A stretch of DNA of 64,000 nt, taken from assembly GCA_016933025.1 (NCBI GenBank), contig JAFGBT010000041.1, positions 1 to 64,000 of the forward strand. Direction: 5' to 3'. Origin of the DNA: Spirochaetota bacterium (lineage in GTDB: Bacteria; Spirochaetota; UBA4802; UBA5550). This document shows positions 48,524 through 58,026 of the stretch, piece after piece. The stretch's first letter is position 1. Each line of letters starts with the position of its first letter. The notes beneath the pieces were generated by a model, which ran no database searches, was not told where the DNA came from, and saw only the letters and a program-made list of their open reading frames with translations. A program made the translations under genes and the position numbers.

Positions 48524-50654
48524 ACGAATTACGGTCGCGTTTGCCGGAAACCCGAATTCCGGCAAGACGTCGCTCTTCAATTCAATTGCCGGTACCAACC
48601 TCAAAGTCGGCAACTGGCCCGGCGTAACCGTGGAAAAATACGAGGCTGAAATCGCCTATCGGGGGTACCTGATAAATTTTATCGACCTCCCCGGCACCTA
48701 TTCCCTGACCGCGTATTCTCCCGAAGAAATCGTGGCACGGGACTTTATAAGTTCAGGCCAAGCGGATGTGATAGTGAACGTCGCCGACGGCACAAACCTT
48801 GCCCGCAGCCTGTATCTCTCCGTTCAGCTTCTTGAATTCGAGCCGAAGACAATAATGGCGCTCAACATGTACGATGAAGTGAGAGCGAGGGGAATAACAA
48901 TTGATTTCAAAATGCTGCAAAAACTGCTCGGGTGCCATATCGTGCCCATATCCGCGGTCAAAAAAACAGGCATTGATTCCCTGCTTGATCATGTCGTCAG
49001 GCTTTATGAAGGGAAAATTACCCCCCCAGAAGGCAAGTTGACATACAGCCCCGAGGTTGAGGATGCAATTGCGAAAACCCAGGAACTTTTGGAATCGGAT
49101 ATTTCCCTGATGTCCAGGGTGGCGCCACGGCTTGCCGCGATCAAACTGCTGGAGCATGATGTAACGATGCACCGGATCGCCCGGGGCAGCCCGGTATGGA
49201 TACGTCTTGAATCGAAACTCCCTGAAATCATGAACAGCCTTGAAAACGCGGTCGGCGGAGGATTGCAGAAAAAGATCGCCGAGGACCGGCACGCCTTTGT
49301 ACGGGGAGCTTTCAAGGAAACGGTGACGGAACGGGAAGAAGAAAAGAAGACCGTAACCGACATCATCGACTCCGTCGTTCTCAACAGGATCTTCGGCCTG
49401 CCGATCTTTTTCATCGTCATGTGGCTGATATTCCAGCTGACCTTTACGATCGGTGAAATTCCGATGGGCTGGATAGAATCATTCTTCACATGGCTTGGCG
49501 GCACTGCAGAGGCATTGATACCCGGGGAGATGCTTCGCTCGGTAATTGTCGACGGAATAATCGCCGGCGTCGGCGGGGTGCTTGTGTTCATTCCGAATAT
49601 TCTTCTGTTATTTTTCGGGCTCTCATTTCTTGAGGCAACCGGCTATATGGCGCGCGCCGCGTTTGTTATCGACAAGGCGTTCCATAAAATCGGCCTCCAC
49701 GGCAAATCGTTCATCCCGATGGTAACGGGATTCGGCTGTTCGGTCCCCGCGTTCATGGCGTGCCGGACCTTAAAAAACCGCGGCGATCGTCTTGCGACCA
49801 TGATGGTAATACCCTTTATGAGCTGCGGCGCGAAGCTGCCGCTGTATGTTCTTTTAATAGGCGCCTTTTTCCCGGGTAAAGCCGCCGGGAACATTCTTTT
49901 TGCGGTCTATTTCTTCGGCGTGCTGGTGGCCGTGCTGTCAGCAAAGCTCCTGAAATCAACGATATTCAGGGGGCGGTCCGAGCCTTTTGTCATGGAGCTG
50001 CCCGTGTACCGGTTTCCGACGGCGGGCTCGGTGCTCATGCAAATGTGGATAAAGGCCTGGATGTACCTGAAAAAAGCGGGGACCCTGATACTCGCGGCAT
50101 CCCTGATAATCTGGGTGGCCATCAATTTCCCGGTAAACCGGGTGGTGGCGGATGAGTACAACGGGAAAATACACGCGATCGAAAAAAACAGATCGCTCGA
50201 AGACGAGTATAAGCGCGCTTCAATAACCGCGCTGGAAAACGAAAAGTCCGCGAAACTCCTGGAACATTCCGCCGCAGGCGTCTTCGGAAAATGCATCGAG
50301 CCGGCGATCCGGCCGCTCGGATTTAACTGGCGCATCGGCGTCGCGCTGACCGCCGGCCTCGCGGCCAAGGAAGTCGTGGTCTCCACAATGGGTACAATGT
50401 ATTCCATGAAGCATCCGGGCGAAAAAAGCGCGTCGCTCGAGGAACGGCTGAGAAACGATCCGGAATACAATCCCGCCGTGGCCCTGGCGCTGATAGTTTT
50501 CGTTCTGCTCTACATGCCATGCCTTGCCGCGACATCGGTATTTCACAGGGAAGCCGGCGAGCTTAAAATGACCTTTTTCTACATCGCATACTCCATGGCC
50601 ACCGCCTGGGTGCTCTCGTTTATCGTCTACCGCATCGCTTTGCTCTTCCTGTAA
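48510..50654 (+). CDS. feoB: Ferrous iron transporter B
   Basis: A 714-residue Fe(II) transporter. The G-protein domain (1 to about 170) has G1 GNPNSGKTSLFN, G3 DLPGTYSLT and a regular G2 region (VGNWPGVTVEK). A GDI-like helical linker follows to about 280. The membrane part has about 8-10 helices, with Gate regions including GFGCSVPAFMACRTLKNRGD and ALTAGLAAKEVVVSTMGTMY, which carry the conserved Cys/Glu/Thr residues. Fe(II) import suits anoxic or microoxic conditions. There is no feoC. It is last in the Fur-controlled operon. Confidence 0.96.
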   Translation: MAGDKRITVAFAGNPNSGKTSLFNSIAGTNLKVGNWPGVTVEKYEAEIAYRGYLINFIDLPGTYSLTAYSPEEIVARDFISSGQADVIVNVADGTNLARSLYLSVQLLEFEPKTIMALNMYDEVRARGITIDFKMLQKLLGCHIVPISAVKKTGIDSLLDHVVRLYEGKITPPEGKLTYSPEVEDAIAKTQELLESDISLMSRVAPRLAAIKLLEHDVTMHRIARGSPVWIRLESKLPEIMNSLENAVGGGLQKKIAEDRHAFVRGAFKETVTEREEEKKTVTDIIDSVVLNRIFGLPIFFIVMWLIFQLTFTIGEIPMGWIESFFTWLGGTAEALIPGEMLRSVIVDGIIAGVGGVLVFIPNILLLFFGLSFLEATGYMARAAFVIDKAFHKIGLHGKSFIPMVTGFGCSVPAFMACRTLKNRGDRLATMMVIPFMSCGAKLPLYVLLIGAFFPGKAAGNILFAVYFFGVLVAVLSAKLLKSTIFRGRSEPFVMELPVYRFPTAGSVLMQMWIKAWMYLKKAGTLILAASLIIWVAINFPVNRVVADEYNGKIHAIEKNRSLEDEYKRASITALENEKSAKLLEHSAAGVFGKCIEPAIRPLGFNWRIGVALTAGLAAKEVVVSTMGTMYSMKHPGEKSASLEERLRNDPEYNPAVALALIVFVLLYMPCLAATSVFHREAGELKMTFFYIAYSMATAWVLSFIVYRIALLFL

Positions 50655-50716
50655 GGATCATTATACGGAAAAATTTCCAATTCTCGGACACGGGTCAAGA
50701 GAAGGAATGAGCCCGA

Positions 50717-51157
50717 TCACATTATCAGCGCCAACATCCGGTCGGCCCATTCTCTGGCCTCGGCCTCCCGCTGTTTTCCTCCGCTATTGGTCTTCGGCCC
50801 CTGGTGCTTGAGGTAGCAGTGGGCTATCTCGTGAAGCATGATCGTAAGGATTGTTTTCTCCTCCAGACCGTCAAAGGAATTAAAAACGATTATATCCCTC
50901 TCCCTGAGGAGCGTAGATGGAATATGCATGCCGTGATCCCGGATCTGGAATAAGAAATAACAGCCGTTCAGGACGCTCAAGGTTATTTCATCCGGAAGAA
51001 AGTAGAGTATTCGTAAAAGATATTGTATGGACGGACAGCTGTAGACGACCATGTTCTCAATCATCCCGAGGCGATACACATTGCATGGTACGTAATCGAA
51101 AAGCCGCTGCGTCTCTTTAATCTCTCTGATCTTTCCAGGTGATACTGTTTCAGGCAT
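50717..51157 (-). CDS. ImmA/IrrE-like zinc metallopeptidase
   Basis: A 146-residue protein with an HExxH motif in IMLHEIAHCYLKHQ and a downstream Glu-rich helix EAEAREWADRML that supplies the third zinc ligand. This layout is that of the ImmA/IrrE (COG2856-like) peptidases, which cut regulators or toxins' partners. It is a single-domain form, with no helix-turn-helix partner gene next to it. It sits 22 bases after the flavoprotein gene on the same strand (downstream end), so the two may share a message. The substrate is unknown. Confidence 0.78.
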   Translation of the reverse strand: MPETVSPGKIREIKETQRLFDYVPCNVYRLGMIENMVVYSCPSIQYLLRILYFLPDEITLSVLNGCYFLFQIRDHGMHIPSTLLRERDIIVFNSFDGLEEKTILTIMLHEIAHCYLKHQGPKTNSGGKQREAEAREWADRMLALIM

Positions 51158-51178
51158 ATCAATCCGCGCACAATATCG

Positions 51179-52804
51179 TCATGGATTTGACTCACCCGCG
51201 ATTGACCTTCCCGCAATACGGCCGGTCAATATACAGCAGGATATAAACGTCCCTTCAAGGGAGCTCTTTCCATTAATGCCGCCGCCGCCGAAACCGGCTG
51301 CTTCTCCCACGGCATAAAGTCCCGTGACCGGGTTCCCCTTTTTGTCCACGGCCCTGCTCTGCAGATCTGTCTGAATGCCGCCCAGGCTTTTTCTCGTGAG
51401 CATCCGGTAGCGAATCGCGATCAGGGGCATCGCCCGGGCATCAATTATTTTCTGGAATTTGCATGTCCTCATCTTATCGCCCTTCCAGTTGCGGGCGTGC
51501 GCTATCCGCCGCAGCTGGTCGTCGTTATGGAAGGCAACGCCGCGCTCGATCTGGTCGTCATAGCGCCTGATGTCACGCTCCATCGCCGCCAGCGATACAT
51601 CTCGGTTGCCTGCCAGGGCGTTCATTTTCTCCACCAGCTCGGGGAGGGAATCCGCCGCGATAAAATCCTCCGATTCTCTGATCATCCGCTCCACTAGCGG
51701 GCCGTTCCCGCGCAGCACTGTTTTTGCGAGCCCGAAAATTTTTCTGTCACGGATCATTTCATTATGCTCTGCTCCCGAAAGGGCCAGCTCCTTCACGGCG
51801 ATCTTCCAGTTCATGATGTGCCAGGTGTGCTGCTTCTTCATGTTGCATATGATCTTCGCGACATGGGGGGTATCGAAGTATCCTATCAGCGGCTCCGGCC
51901 CGATGCGCCTGCCGGTGTAGTCCATCCAGAGGGCCGACTTGGGGGCGAGTACCCGCAGTCCCTGCATCGGATACTGGGGAGAGGGATGGGGAACTCCCTC
52001 CGGATAGTTCCACATGCTGCTTATGTTTGTCACCGTACCCCCCGCACGTGCCGCCATATCGTACGAGGACCCGTCGCAGAAGGGATGTGATCCGATTAGC
52101 AGCTCCGCCGGAGCCCTCCCCAGTTCGGGCGGCCATATCCGCTTGACACGCTTGACATTCCCGCCGATGCCCCCCGAGGCGACGACGACAACACCGGCTT
52201 TCACCGTGAATTCCTTTCCGGATGCGATGTCGAGGCCGCTGCAGCCGGCTATCACTCCCCGCGACCGGTCGATTGATGTCACCCGGTGCCAGAAATACAG
52301 GGACGCCTTCCCGGCGCGAGGATGGCCGCGCAGCTCTTCAATGAGCTGGTTCATCAGATAATAACCGGTTCCCCACATGATATGATACCGAGGAACGGAA
52401 TTCCCGGGACGGTACGCTCCCCGCTCCGGCCAGAGAACGGAGGGCAGAAAGTGCACCCCTCTTTTCCTGATCCACCGGTATACATCGCCAAGATTGCGAT
52501 GACAATACATCTCCGCCCATTGCCTGGGGAGCTCATCGTTCTCTGTAAACTCCGCGGTATCGCACCAGTCCGCGAACGCGAGCTCCGGCGAGTCCTGTAT
52601 GCCGGTCAGTTTCTGCAGCGGCGTGCCGACCAGGGCCATTCCGCCAAACGCGGTGATGGCCTGGCCTCCGAATTTATCCGGCCCGTCGCGATCAAGTACC
52701 GCCACGGTCAAATTTTTATCAAGAAGCTCGAGCGCGGTCACTATTCCCGCGATACCGCCCCCGATAATCGCGACATCGGCCAGGTATGCAGTACGTGATT
52801 TCAT
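51179..52804 (-). CDS. FAD-binding dehydrogenase (fumarate reductase/ketosteroid dehydrogenase type)
   Basis: A 541-residue flavoprotein of the succinate dehydrogenase/fumarate reductase flavoprotein superfamily. The FAD site is DVAIIGGGIAGIVTALELLD, then DKFGGQAITAFGGMALV, with RQWAEMYCHRNLGDVYRWI and GNSVPRYHIMWGTG typical of the PRK12834-type 'putative FAD-binding dehydrogenase'. The end ALY-type VTGLYAVGEAAGFGGGGING closes the FAD site. There is no signal peptide. The acceptor may be a steroid-like or unsaturated acid. Start ATG 52804 is chosen; an upstream TTG (52810) has better spacing from a GGAGGGG ribosome site and may be used instead. The 884-base stretch upstream holds a broken gene. 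Confidence 0.83.
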   Translation of the reverse strand: MKSRTAYLADVAIIGGGIAGIVTALELLDKNLTVAVLDRDGPDKFGGQAITAFGGMALVGTPLQKLTGIQDSPELAFADWCDTAEFTENDELPRQWAEMYCHRNLGDVYRWIRKRGVHFLPSVLWPERGAYRPGNSVPRYHIMWGTGYYLMNQLIEELRGHPRAGKASLYFWHRVTSIDRSRGVIAGCSGLDIASGKEFTVKAGVVVVASGGIGGNVKRVKRIWPPELGRAPAELLIGSHPFCDGSSYDMAARAGGTVTNISSMWNYPEGVPHPSPQYPMQGLRVLAPKSALWMDYTGRRIGPEPLIGYFDTPHVAKIICNMKKQHTWHIMNWKIAVKELALSGAEHNEMIRDRKIFGLAKTVLRGNGPLVERMIRESEDFIAADSLPELVEKMNALAGNRDVSLAAMERDIRRYDDQIERGVAFHNDDQLRRIAHARNWKGDKMRTCKFQKIIDARAMPLIAIRYRMLTRKSLGGIQTDLQSRAVDKKGNPVTGLYAVGEAAGFGGGGINGKSSLEGTFISCCILTGRIAGRSIAGESNP

Positions 52805-52892
52805 TATCAATGAATTTGCCCCTCCCACAGGTCCTTGTTATGTAAGGTAATGGGTCTTATGTGAATTCATAATCGTACAACAGGATGGTTAT

Positions 52893-52929
52893 GGCAAGCA
52901 AAAAGTTCCGGACAGGGAGAGTAAAATTT
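52893..52929 (+). repeat. Interspersed GGCAAG/AAAAAGTTC repeat, copy 3
   Basis: GGCAAGCAAAAAGTTCCGG followed by ACAGGGAGAGTAAAATTT matches copies 1 and 4. It ends exactly where homology of the broken transglutaminase-like gene begins (52930), so the element or its insertion probably marks a deletion joint. Confidence 0.6.
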
Positions 52930-53411
52930 GGCATGCCTAATCACCGCTGGAATGCCGTCCGGATTAACGGGCGCTGGCATCCCTTCGACCTGACTTCCAA
53001 CAGGTGGCTTACCAGGCCGTCCGACATGATCCTGGACCGTTTCCCGGACAATTCCTACTGGCAACTTTTTCCCAGGCCATATCTGCCGGACATCCCAATC
53101 GGCAAAAGGCTCGACTATGCAGGCTTTCGCAAATATGGCGTTACAGATCTCAAGCCCGATACACGGGTCGTCTATGTGAAGCGTTTTTTAAATGCTCCAT
53201 ACGTTTGCGGCGCAAGGCCAGGGTGCGAGGAATATTCACCTCGTGGATGGGGCAATCCAAAAAACGTCACAATGTCAGGGTATTACAATCGCGCGGCACC
53301 TATACGTTCATGTTTGACTGCGGCAAATTCAGCCCTCAGGACGGGTGGTTCTTTGCGGCGATTGCCGGGCGCGATCCGCTTTTTGCAATGAAGGTGATGC
53401 GGGTCAAGTGA
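52930..53411 (+). pseudogene. Broken transglutaminase-like gene (C-terminal fragment)
   Basis: The frame from 52930 reads MPNHRWNAVRINGRWHPFDL, then DMILDRFPDNSYWQLFPRPY, the second half of a transglutaminase-like (kyphoscoliosis-peptidase type) domain including the His and Asp of the catalytic triad. The Cys-containing first half is absent. Near 53290-53295, in a CGCGCG run, the reading must shift by two bases to continue as GTYTFMFDCGKF and end FAMKVMRVK at 53411. So the gene has lost its 5' half and carries a frameshift. A full-length copy is not in the window. The next 277 bases (53412-53688) show no gene. Confidence 0.7.
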
Positions 53412-53688
53412 CCTGCAACGTATATCTATGTAAGTATTTAGAAAAAAAGTAGCTCTCTTAAGAGATACAATGAATGATATCGGATCTGAAATTCTCTATC
53501 AAATGAAAAAGATTTGACGAAAGAAATGCCATCACTTAAAAATTTTATCAATAATTTGCCAGGGAGAAAATCATAAGTAAAGAAGTTATTTGTTTCAATA
53601 CTGATTGTGGCTATGTCTATAATAGGGGAAGATGAATGGTGTGAAATGATGATAAAAAGAAAGATCAAAAGCAGGGTGATTGTTGATA

Positions 53689-56049
53689 ATGATTGAAAAA
53701 AAATTTATAGTGTGCAGCATGTGCGATCTGGCCTGCACCCTGGAGGCCCATGTCAAGGACGGCAAGTTAGATCGATTGACCGGTTTTAAGGAACATCCGC
53801 TCTGGCCGAACGTCTTCTGTAATAAACCCGCCAGAGCCAAAGAGTGGTTTTATAATGAACATCGTCTCCTTTATCCGTTGAAGAGGAAAGGAAAAAGGGG
53901 CTCGGATGAGTGGACCCAAATAAGCTGGGAGCAGGCGCTCGACGAAATTGCGGAACGACTGAAAAAAGTGGTTGATGAGTACGGTCCCGAATCATTTGCC
54001 TGTGCCACTTCGGAATATAACTGCCACGTGAATAGCGGCGCAACCCGACGCTTCATGAACCTTCTGGGAAGCCCGAATTATATCAGCGGAACTTCCCTCT
54101 GCATGGGTAATACGGCCGCCGTTAACAGCATCACCTGTGGCGGATATCCTTTCGCAGATATTGAACAAACCCGCTGCATAGTTTATTTCGGGCATAACCC
54201 GAAACCGAATGTGTGGGCAGGAGAATATATGCGGCTCAAGGCAGCTCTTGACCGGGGCGCAAAGTTGATCGTTATGGACCCGCGTAAAAGCCATTGCGCC
54301 AAAATGGCACATCTACACCTTCCACTGAGGGCGGGCACAGACGCCGCGATGTCGCTGGGATGGCTGAATGTAATCATCTCCGAGGGATTGTACAACAAGC
54401 AATTTGTCTCCGAGTGGTGCGTCGGTTTTGATGATTTGAAAAAACGAGTGGAGGAGTTTCCCCTTGAGCGCGTAGAAAAAATCACGGGTGTTTCCGCGGA
54501 CCTTATCCGTGAAGCTGCCAGGATGTATGCTGCGAACACACCGGGAGTCATTCCCTGGACCGTCGTAACAGACCAGCAAAAGAACAGCACATCGGCGCTC
54601 CGTTGCCAGGGTATTTTAAGGGCATTGACCGGAAACCTGAACGTCCCGGGAGGTGATGTTATTTTTTCGCTGAACCCATTGATAATTTCCGAGTCGGAAA
54701 TGGAACTCCATGAGATGCTGCCCCAGAATAAGAAAGACCTGCAACTGGGCGCGGAGACTCACCCTGTAATGACGTACCGCGGCCAGAAGGCTCTCAACGA
54801 ACCCCGTAACAGGGTATTCGGCAGGCCGTACATTAATATCTGCAAGGGGCAATATATGGCCCATCCGCCCGCAGTATTCAAGGCCATGCGCGAGGGCGAT
54901 CCATACCCGGTAAAAGCTTTTTTCTCCGTTGCAAACAACACGCTCATGCAATTCACCAACCAGAGGGGTATTTATGAAGCATTCAATAACCTCGAGCTTC
55001 TGGTAGTCAATGAAATATTTATGACACCTACCGCTCAATTGGCCGATTATGTGCTTCCAGGCGACAGTTTTCTAGAGCGCCCGGCCTTATACAGCGCCGT
55101 GGAATGGGTCAGCAGTTATATGATATCCCAAAAAGCTGTTGAGCCGCCTGGTGAATGTAAGGATGTTTATTACTTCTGGCGAGAAATCGCTGTGCGTATG
55201 GGTATGAAGGAACACTTCCCCTGGAGGAATCTTGAGGAACTCTACGATTACAGAGTACGGGGTACGGGCCTCACATGGAAACAGCTGTCCGCCATTTTCC
55301 CCAACGTTCCCTCTGTGCCGCCCAAGGCGGTAAAATTTGTGCCCCCGGTTTTTAAAACGCTGAACAAGCTCGGCCTGCTCGGGAAAGTGCAATCCCTGGC
55401 TATATCAGCAATGCGTGGTAAAAGAAAAAAATGGGAGAAGTATGAGCGCGCCGGAGACAAGCAGCGAGCTGAGAAATATCTGGACAAAGATACCTTTGCG
55501 CCATACCCCCACAGGAAATTGGGCTTCGCCACCCCTAGCGGCAAAGTCGAATTATATTCGAGTGTTCTCGCCGGTCTCGGATTTGATCCGCTGCCTTATT
55601 GGTCCGATATAGAACATACTGGTGAATCTTCCATGGATGAGTTCCCATTGCAACTTTTCGTCGGTTTGCGTGAAGACGAATATTTTCACTCGGCAGGGCG
55701 GCATGTTGATAAAATGCGTGAAAAAAATCCCGAACCATTAGCGATCTTGAATACGGAAACCGCTCAAAAATCGGGTATAGAGGACGGCGCCTGGATATAC
55801 GTAGAGACCAACTGGGGCAAAGTGCAGATGAAGGCGAAGTTAAGCGATGATATACACCCTGATCTTGTAAGGGTGCCCCATGGATGGTGGAAACCTGAAG
55901 AAACAAAAGGCGGCCCGGGACTTTCCGGAGCATGGAAGTACTCCGATGGCATTCTGCTCGATGATAATCCCTCCTATCTGGATCCCGAACAAGGCCTTCC
56001 CGACCTTCGTGGCGGCAGGAGGTGTAGAGTGATCCTGATGGCTGAGTAA
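53689..56049 (+). CDS. Acetylene-hydratase-like tungsten/molybdenum enzyme
   Basis: A 786-residue bis-pterin Mo/W enzyme of the DMSO-reductase family. The 4Fe-4S cysteines are Cys9, Cys12, Cys16 and Cys44, and Asp13 lies directly after Cys12 (CSMCDLAC), the position of the catalytic Asp13 of acetylene hydratase from Pelobacter acetylenicus. Lys46, the metal-ligand candidate Cys138 (SLCMGN) and Trp176 match that enzyme's Lys48, Cys141 and Trp179 by my alignment from memory. WCVGFDDLKKRVEEFPLERV and MTPTAQLADYVLPGD support the same subfamily. It has no signal peptide, so it is cytoplasmic. Codons are less GC-biased than in the block before, and it stands beside a broken gene and repeats, which suggests transfer. 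The true substrate may differ. Start ATG 53689 follows GCAGGGTGAT. Confidence 0.8.
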   Translation: MIEKKFIVCSMCDLACTLEAHVKDGKLDRLTGFKEHPLWPNVFCNKPARAKEWFYNEHRLLYPLKRKGKRGSDEWTQISWEQALDEIAERLKKVVDEYGPESFACATSEYNCHVNSGATRRFMNLLGSPNYISGTSLCMGNTAAVNSITCGGYPFADIEQTRCIVYFGHNPKPNVWAGEYMRLKAALDRGAKLIVMDPRKSHCAKMAHLHLPLRAGTDAAMSLGWLNVIISEGLYNKQFVSEWCVGFDDLKKRVEEFPLERVEKITGVSADLIREAARMYAANTPGVIPWTVVTDQQKNSTSALRCQGILRALTGNLNVPGGDVIFSLNPLIISESEMELHEMLPQNKKDLQLGAETHPVMTYRGQKALNEPRNRVFGRPYINICKGQYMAHPPAVFKAMREGDPYPVKAFFSVANNTLMQFTNQRGIYEAFNNLELLVVNEIFMTPTAQLADYVLPGDSFLERPALYSAVEWVSSYMISQKAVEPPGECKDVYYFWREIAVRMGMKEHFPWRNLEELYDYRVRGTGLTWKQLSAIFPNVPSVPPKAVKFVPPVFKTLNKLGLLGKVQSLAISAMRGKRKKWEKYERAGDKQRAEKYLDKDTFAPYPHRKLGFATPSGKVELYSSVLAGLGFDPLPYWSDIEHTGESSMDEFPLQLFVGLREDEYFHSAGRHVDKMREKNPEPLAILNTETAQKSGIEDGAWIYVETNWGKVQMKAKLSDDIHPDLVRVPHGWWKPEETKGGPGLSGAWKYSDGILLDDNPSYLDPEQGLPDLRGGRRCRVILMAE

Positions 56050-56116
56050 ACATCTATGAAAATGGTCCTTGTATTACCAGGGGTCATGCGACACAAGGCC
56101 TTTTACTTGTGCTGAG

Positions 56117-56149
56117 CACTTCGACTCAGCTCAGTGTAAACCTGTCAAA
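56117..56149 (+). repeat. REP-like CTTCGACTCAGCTCAG element
   Basis: CACTTCGACTCAGCTCAGTG and a trailing TAAACCTGTCAAA resemble the units at 1431-1573 and 11839-11870. It lies in the gap 56050-56430. Confidence 0.45.
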
Positions 56150-56181
56150 GCATCCGCAGTAAGTATGGCACACCGGAAGGA

Positions 56182-56223
56182 CCCTGGCAAGCAAACAGTG
56201 CCGGACAGGGGTGTTAAAATTTA
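56182..56223 (+). repeat. Interspersed GGCAAG/AAAAAGTTC repeat, copy 4
   Basis: CCCTGGCAAGCAAACAGTGC followed by CGGACAGGGGTGTTAAAATTT matches copy 1 nearly base for base. The 381-base gap 56050-56430 holds this copy, the REP-like unit and an AT-rich leader for the next gene, but no gene. Confidence 0.6.
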
Positions 56224-56430
56224 TGGCGCTCCACAACTGAATGACACAAGTGCATGCGGCGGGAGGGTAGTCGAAAGAGTCTTTAATAAAAAGAAAAATA
56301 CTGAAATATAATAAATTTCCGGCCCATTTCTGTTTAACCTTTTTTTTGCCAGATAATGCCATTCAATTTGTGTATGTTTATAAAAAATAAAGGGATAACA
56401 TCAAAACCTTGCAGCAACCCGGAGGGTGAT

Positions 56431-57909
56431 ATGTTTTTAATTAAACAGCAACAACTGCATATTTTTATATTAATTCCGGCTCTTGCAATGACGCTTCTCT
56501 TCTGCGGGGGTCAGCCTATACCGAATGCTCCTGGAATAAATATTGTCCCAGACTTTATAGGCTCTCCGGCTGTAGCAAATCCATTACCGACCAAAAATGT
56601 AGAGCAGCACCCCCTGTTGTCGCCTGTGAGTTCAATACATTCCGATTCATATAATTCAGACGTAGATGATTACCCAGGCCCCCTGGGAATAAACCCGGTG
56701 GTTACAAGCAATTTTATCGGCATATGCCCCATCATAATGTTTGATTATACCGGCATGATCTCCGCCGTATCCCTTGACCTGGAAATTCTGGGCATGGGCA
56801 TTACCCGTATAGACCCTGAGACCCTTGAGGTCATCGATCGCTACGCGATTCCCTTTGATTTCAACACCATGTTCACCGGCGGCGAGGGGGCCCAGGGCAT
56901 ATCCGTAAACGGCGGCTACTTTCACATTGACAAGGACGGCCGGGCAATAGTGGGGACCCAGGACAATCTGTTCCTGGAGCTTGAGATGACAAACGGCGAA
57001 TGGACGGTTAGCAAATCCATCGACCTCGGGCCGTATCTCACCGGCGAACAATTTCTGATAGACACCCTCTATGACTGGGAAGGGAACATGTGGTTTGTAT
57101 CCTCGGAGTCGGTGGTGGGCTACATTGACAAGGCAGACCAATCAATTCATAGTATTACCCTGAGCGGCGAATTTATAGAAAACGGCATTGCCGTTGCCCG
57201 TGACGGAGTATTTGTCCTGACAAGCGACGCGGCCTACAGGTTCGAGATTGATCGTGCGACAGCCCTGCCCCTTTACACGTGGCGCGTTCCTTACGACCGC
57301 GGGACAGAGCTCAAACCCGGAACGTTCGCCCTGGGCTCCGGCACCACGCCCACGCTCATGGGAAATGATCTTATCGCCTTTACTGACAACGCCGATGTGC
57401 AGGTAAACCTTCTGGTGCTCAACCGTGAAAAAAATTATACCGGCGACAGGATTATTTGCAAGGTGCCCCTTTTCGATCCCGGTGAAAGCGCCGTTGATGT
57501 ATCGGTTATAGGATATAATAACAGCATAATCGTAGAAAATATTTACAACGCCGGCGGGTTCCTGTCAGACTACCGGGGCCTGGCGCCCGGACTTACCAGG
57601 ATTGATATTAAAGAGGACCGCTCGGGGTATGACGTTGTCTGGACAGCGGACATACGGTCCACAACGGTTGCCAAGCTCTCCACCGCCAACGGTCTCATAT
57701 ACACCTATACGCAGAACCTGGACTACAACCTGATAACGGCCTGGTATCTCACCGCAGTCGATTTCCGCACGGGCGAGATCATTTATCAGGTCTTGACCGG
57801 AACGGGCGTGCTGAACAACAATTCCTTTGGAGGCGTGGCGATAGGGCCTGACGGCACGGTCTATCAGGGCGCGGCTGGAGGCATAATCGCCGTTAAGGAT
57901 GGGAGTTGA
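56431..57909 (+). CDS. Beta-propeller-like secreted lipoprotein
   Basis: A 492-residue protein. The signal ends in a loose lipobox LLFC with Cys as the lipid site (LAMTLLFCGG). A proline-rich linker (about 25-85) precedes a repetitive beta domain of about 400 residues, with strands such as GITRIDPETLEVIDRYAIPF, IDLGPYLTGEQFLIDTLYDW and GGVAIGPDGTVYQGAAGGII that suggest a PQQ/WD-like propeller. No quinone or metal motif is visible. Start ATG 56431 has a GGAGGGTGAT ribosome site directly upstream; an upstream frame from 56356 is rejected. The function is unknown, probably surface-exposed binding. Confidence 0.72.
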   Translation: MFLIKQQQLHIFILIPALAMTLLFCGGQPIPNAPGINIVPDFIGSPAVANPLPTKNVEQHPLLSPVSSIHSDSYNSDVDDYPGPLGINPVVTSNFIGICPIIMFDYTGMISAVSLDLEILGMGITRIDPETLEVIDRYAIPFDFNTMFTGGEGAQGISVNGGYFHIDKDGRAIVGTQDNLFLELEMTNGEWTVSKSIDLGPYLTGEQFLIDTLYDWEGNMWFVSSESVVGYIDKADQSIHSITLSGEFIENGIAVARDGVFVLTSDAAYRFEIDRATALPLYTWRVPYDRGTELKPGTFALGSGTTPTLMGNDLIAFTDNADVQVNLLVLNREKNYTGDRIICKVPLFDPGESAVDVSVIGYNNSIIVENIYNAGGFLSDYRGLAPGLTRIDIKEDRSGYDVVWTADIRSTTVAKLSTANGLIYTYTQNLDYNLITAWYLTAVDFRTGEIIYQVLTGTGVLNNNSFGGVAIGPDGTVYQGAAGGIIAVKDGS

Positions 57910-58026
57910 TGTTATGTGGAGCCTGTCGGAAAGTTGAGTATTATCTGCCATAGACTTTACTATTAATGTTGCGACGGAGTAGCTCGACTGACATTGCCTT
58001 TTCATATAATTTAAAGTCATGGCCGC

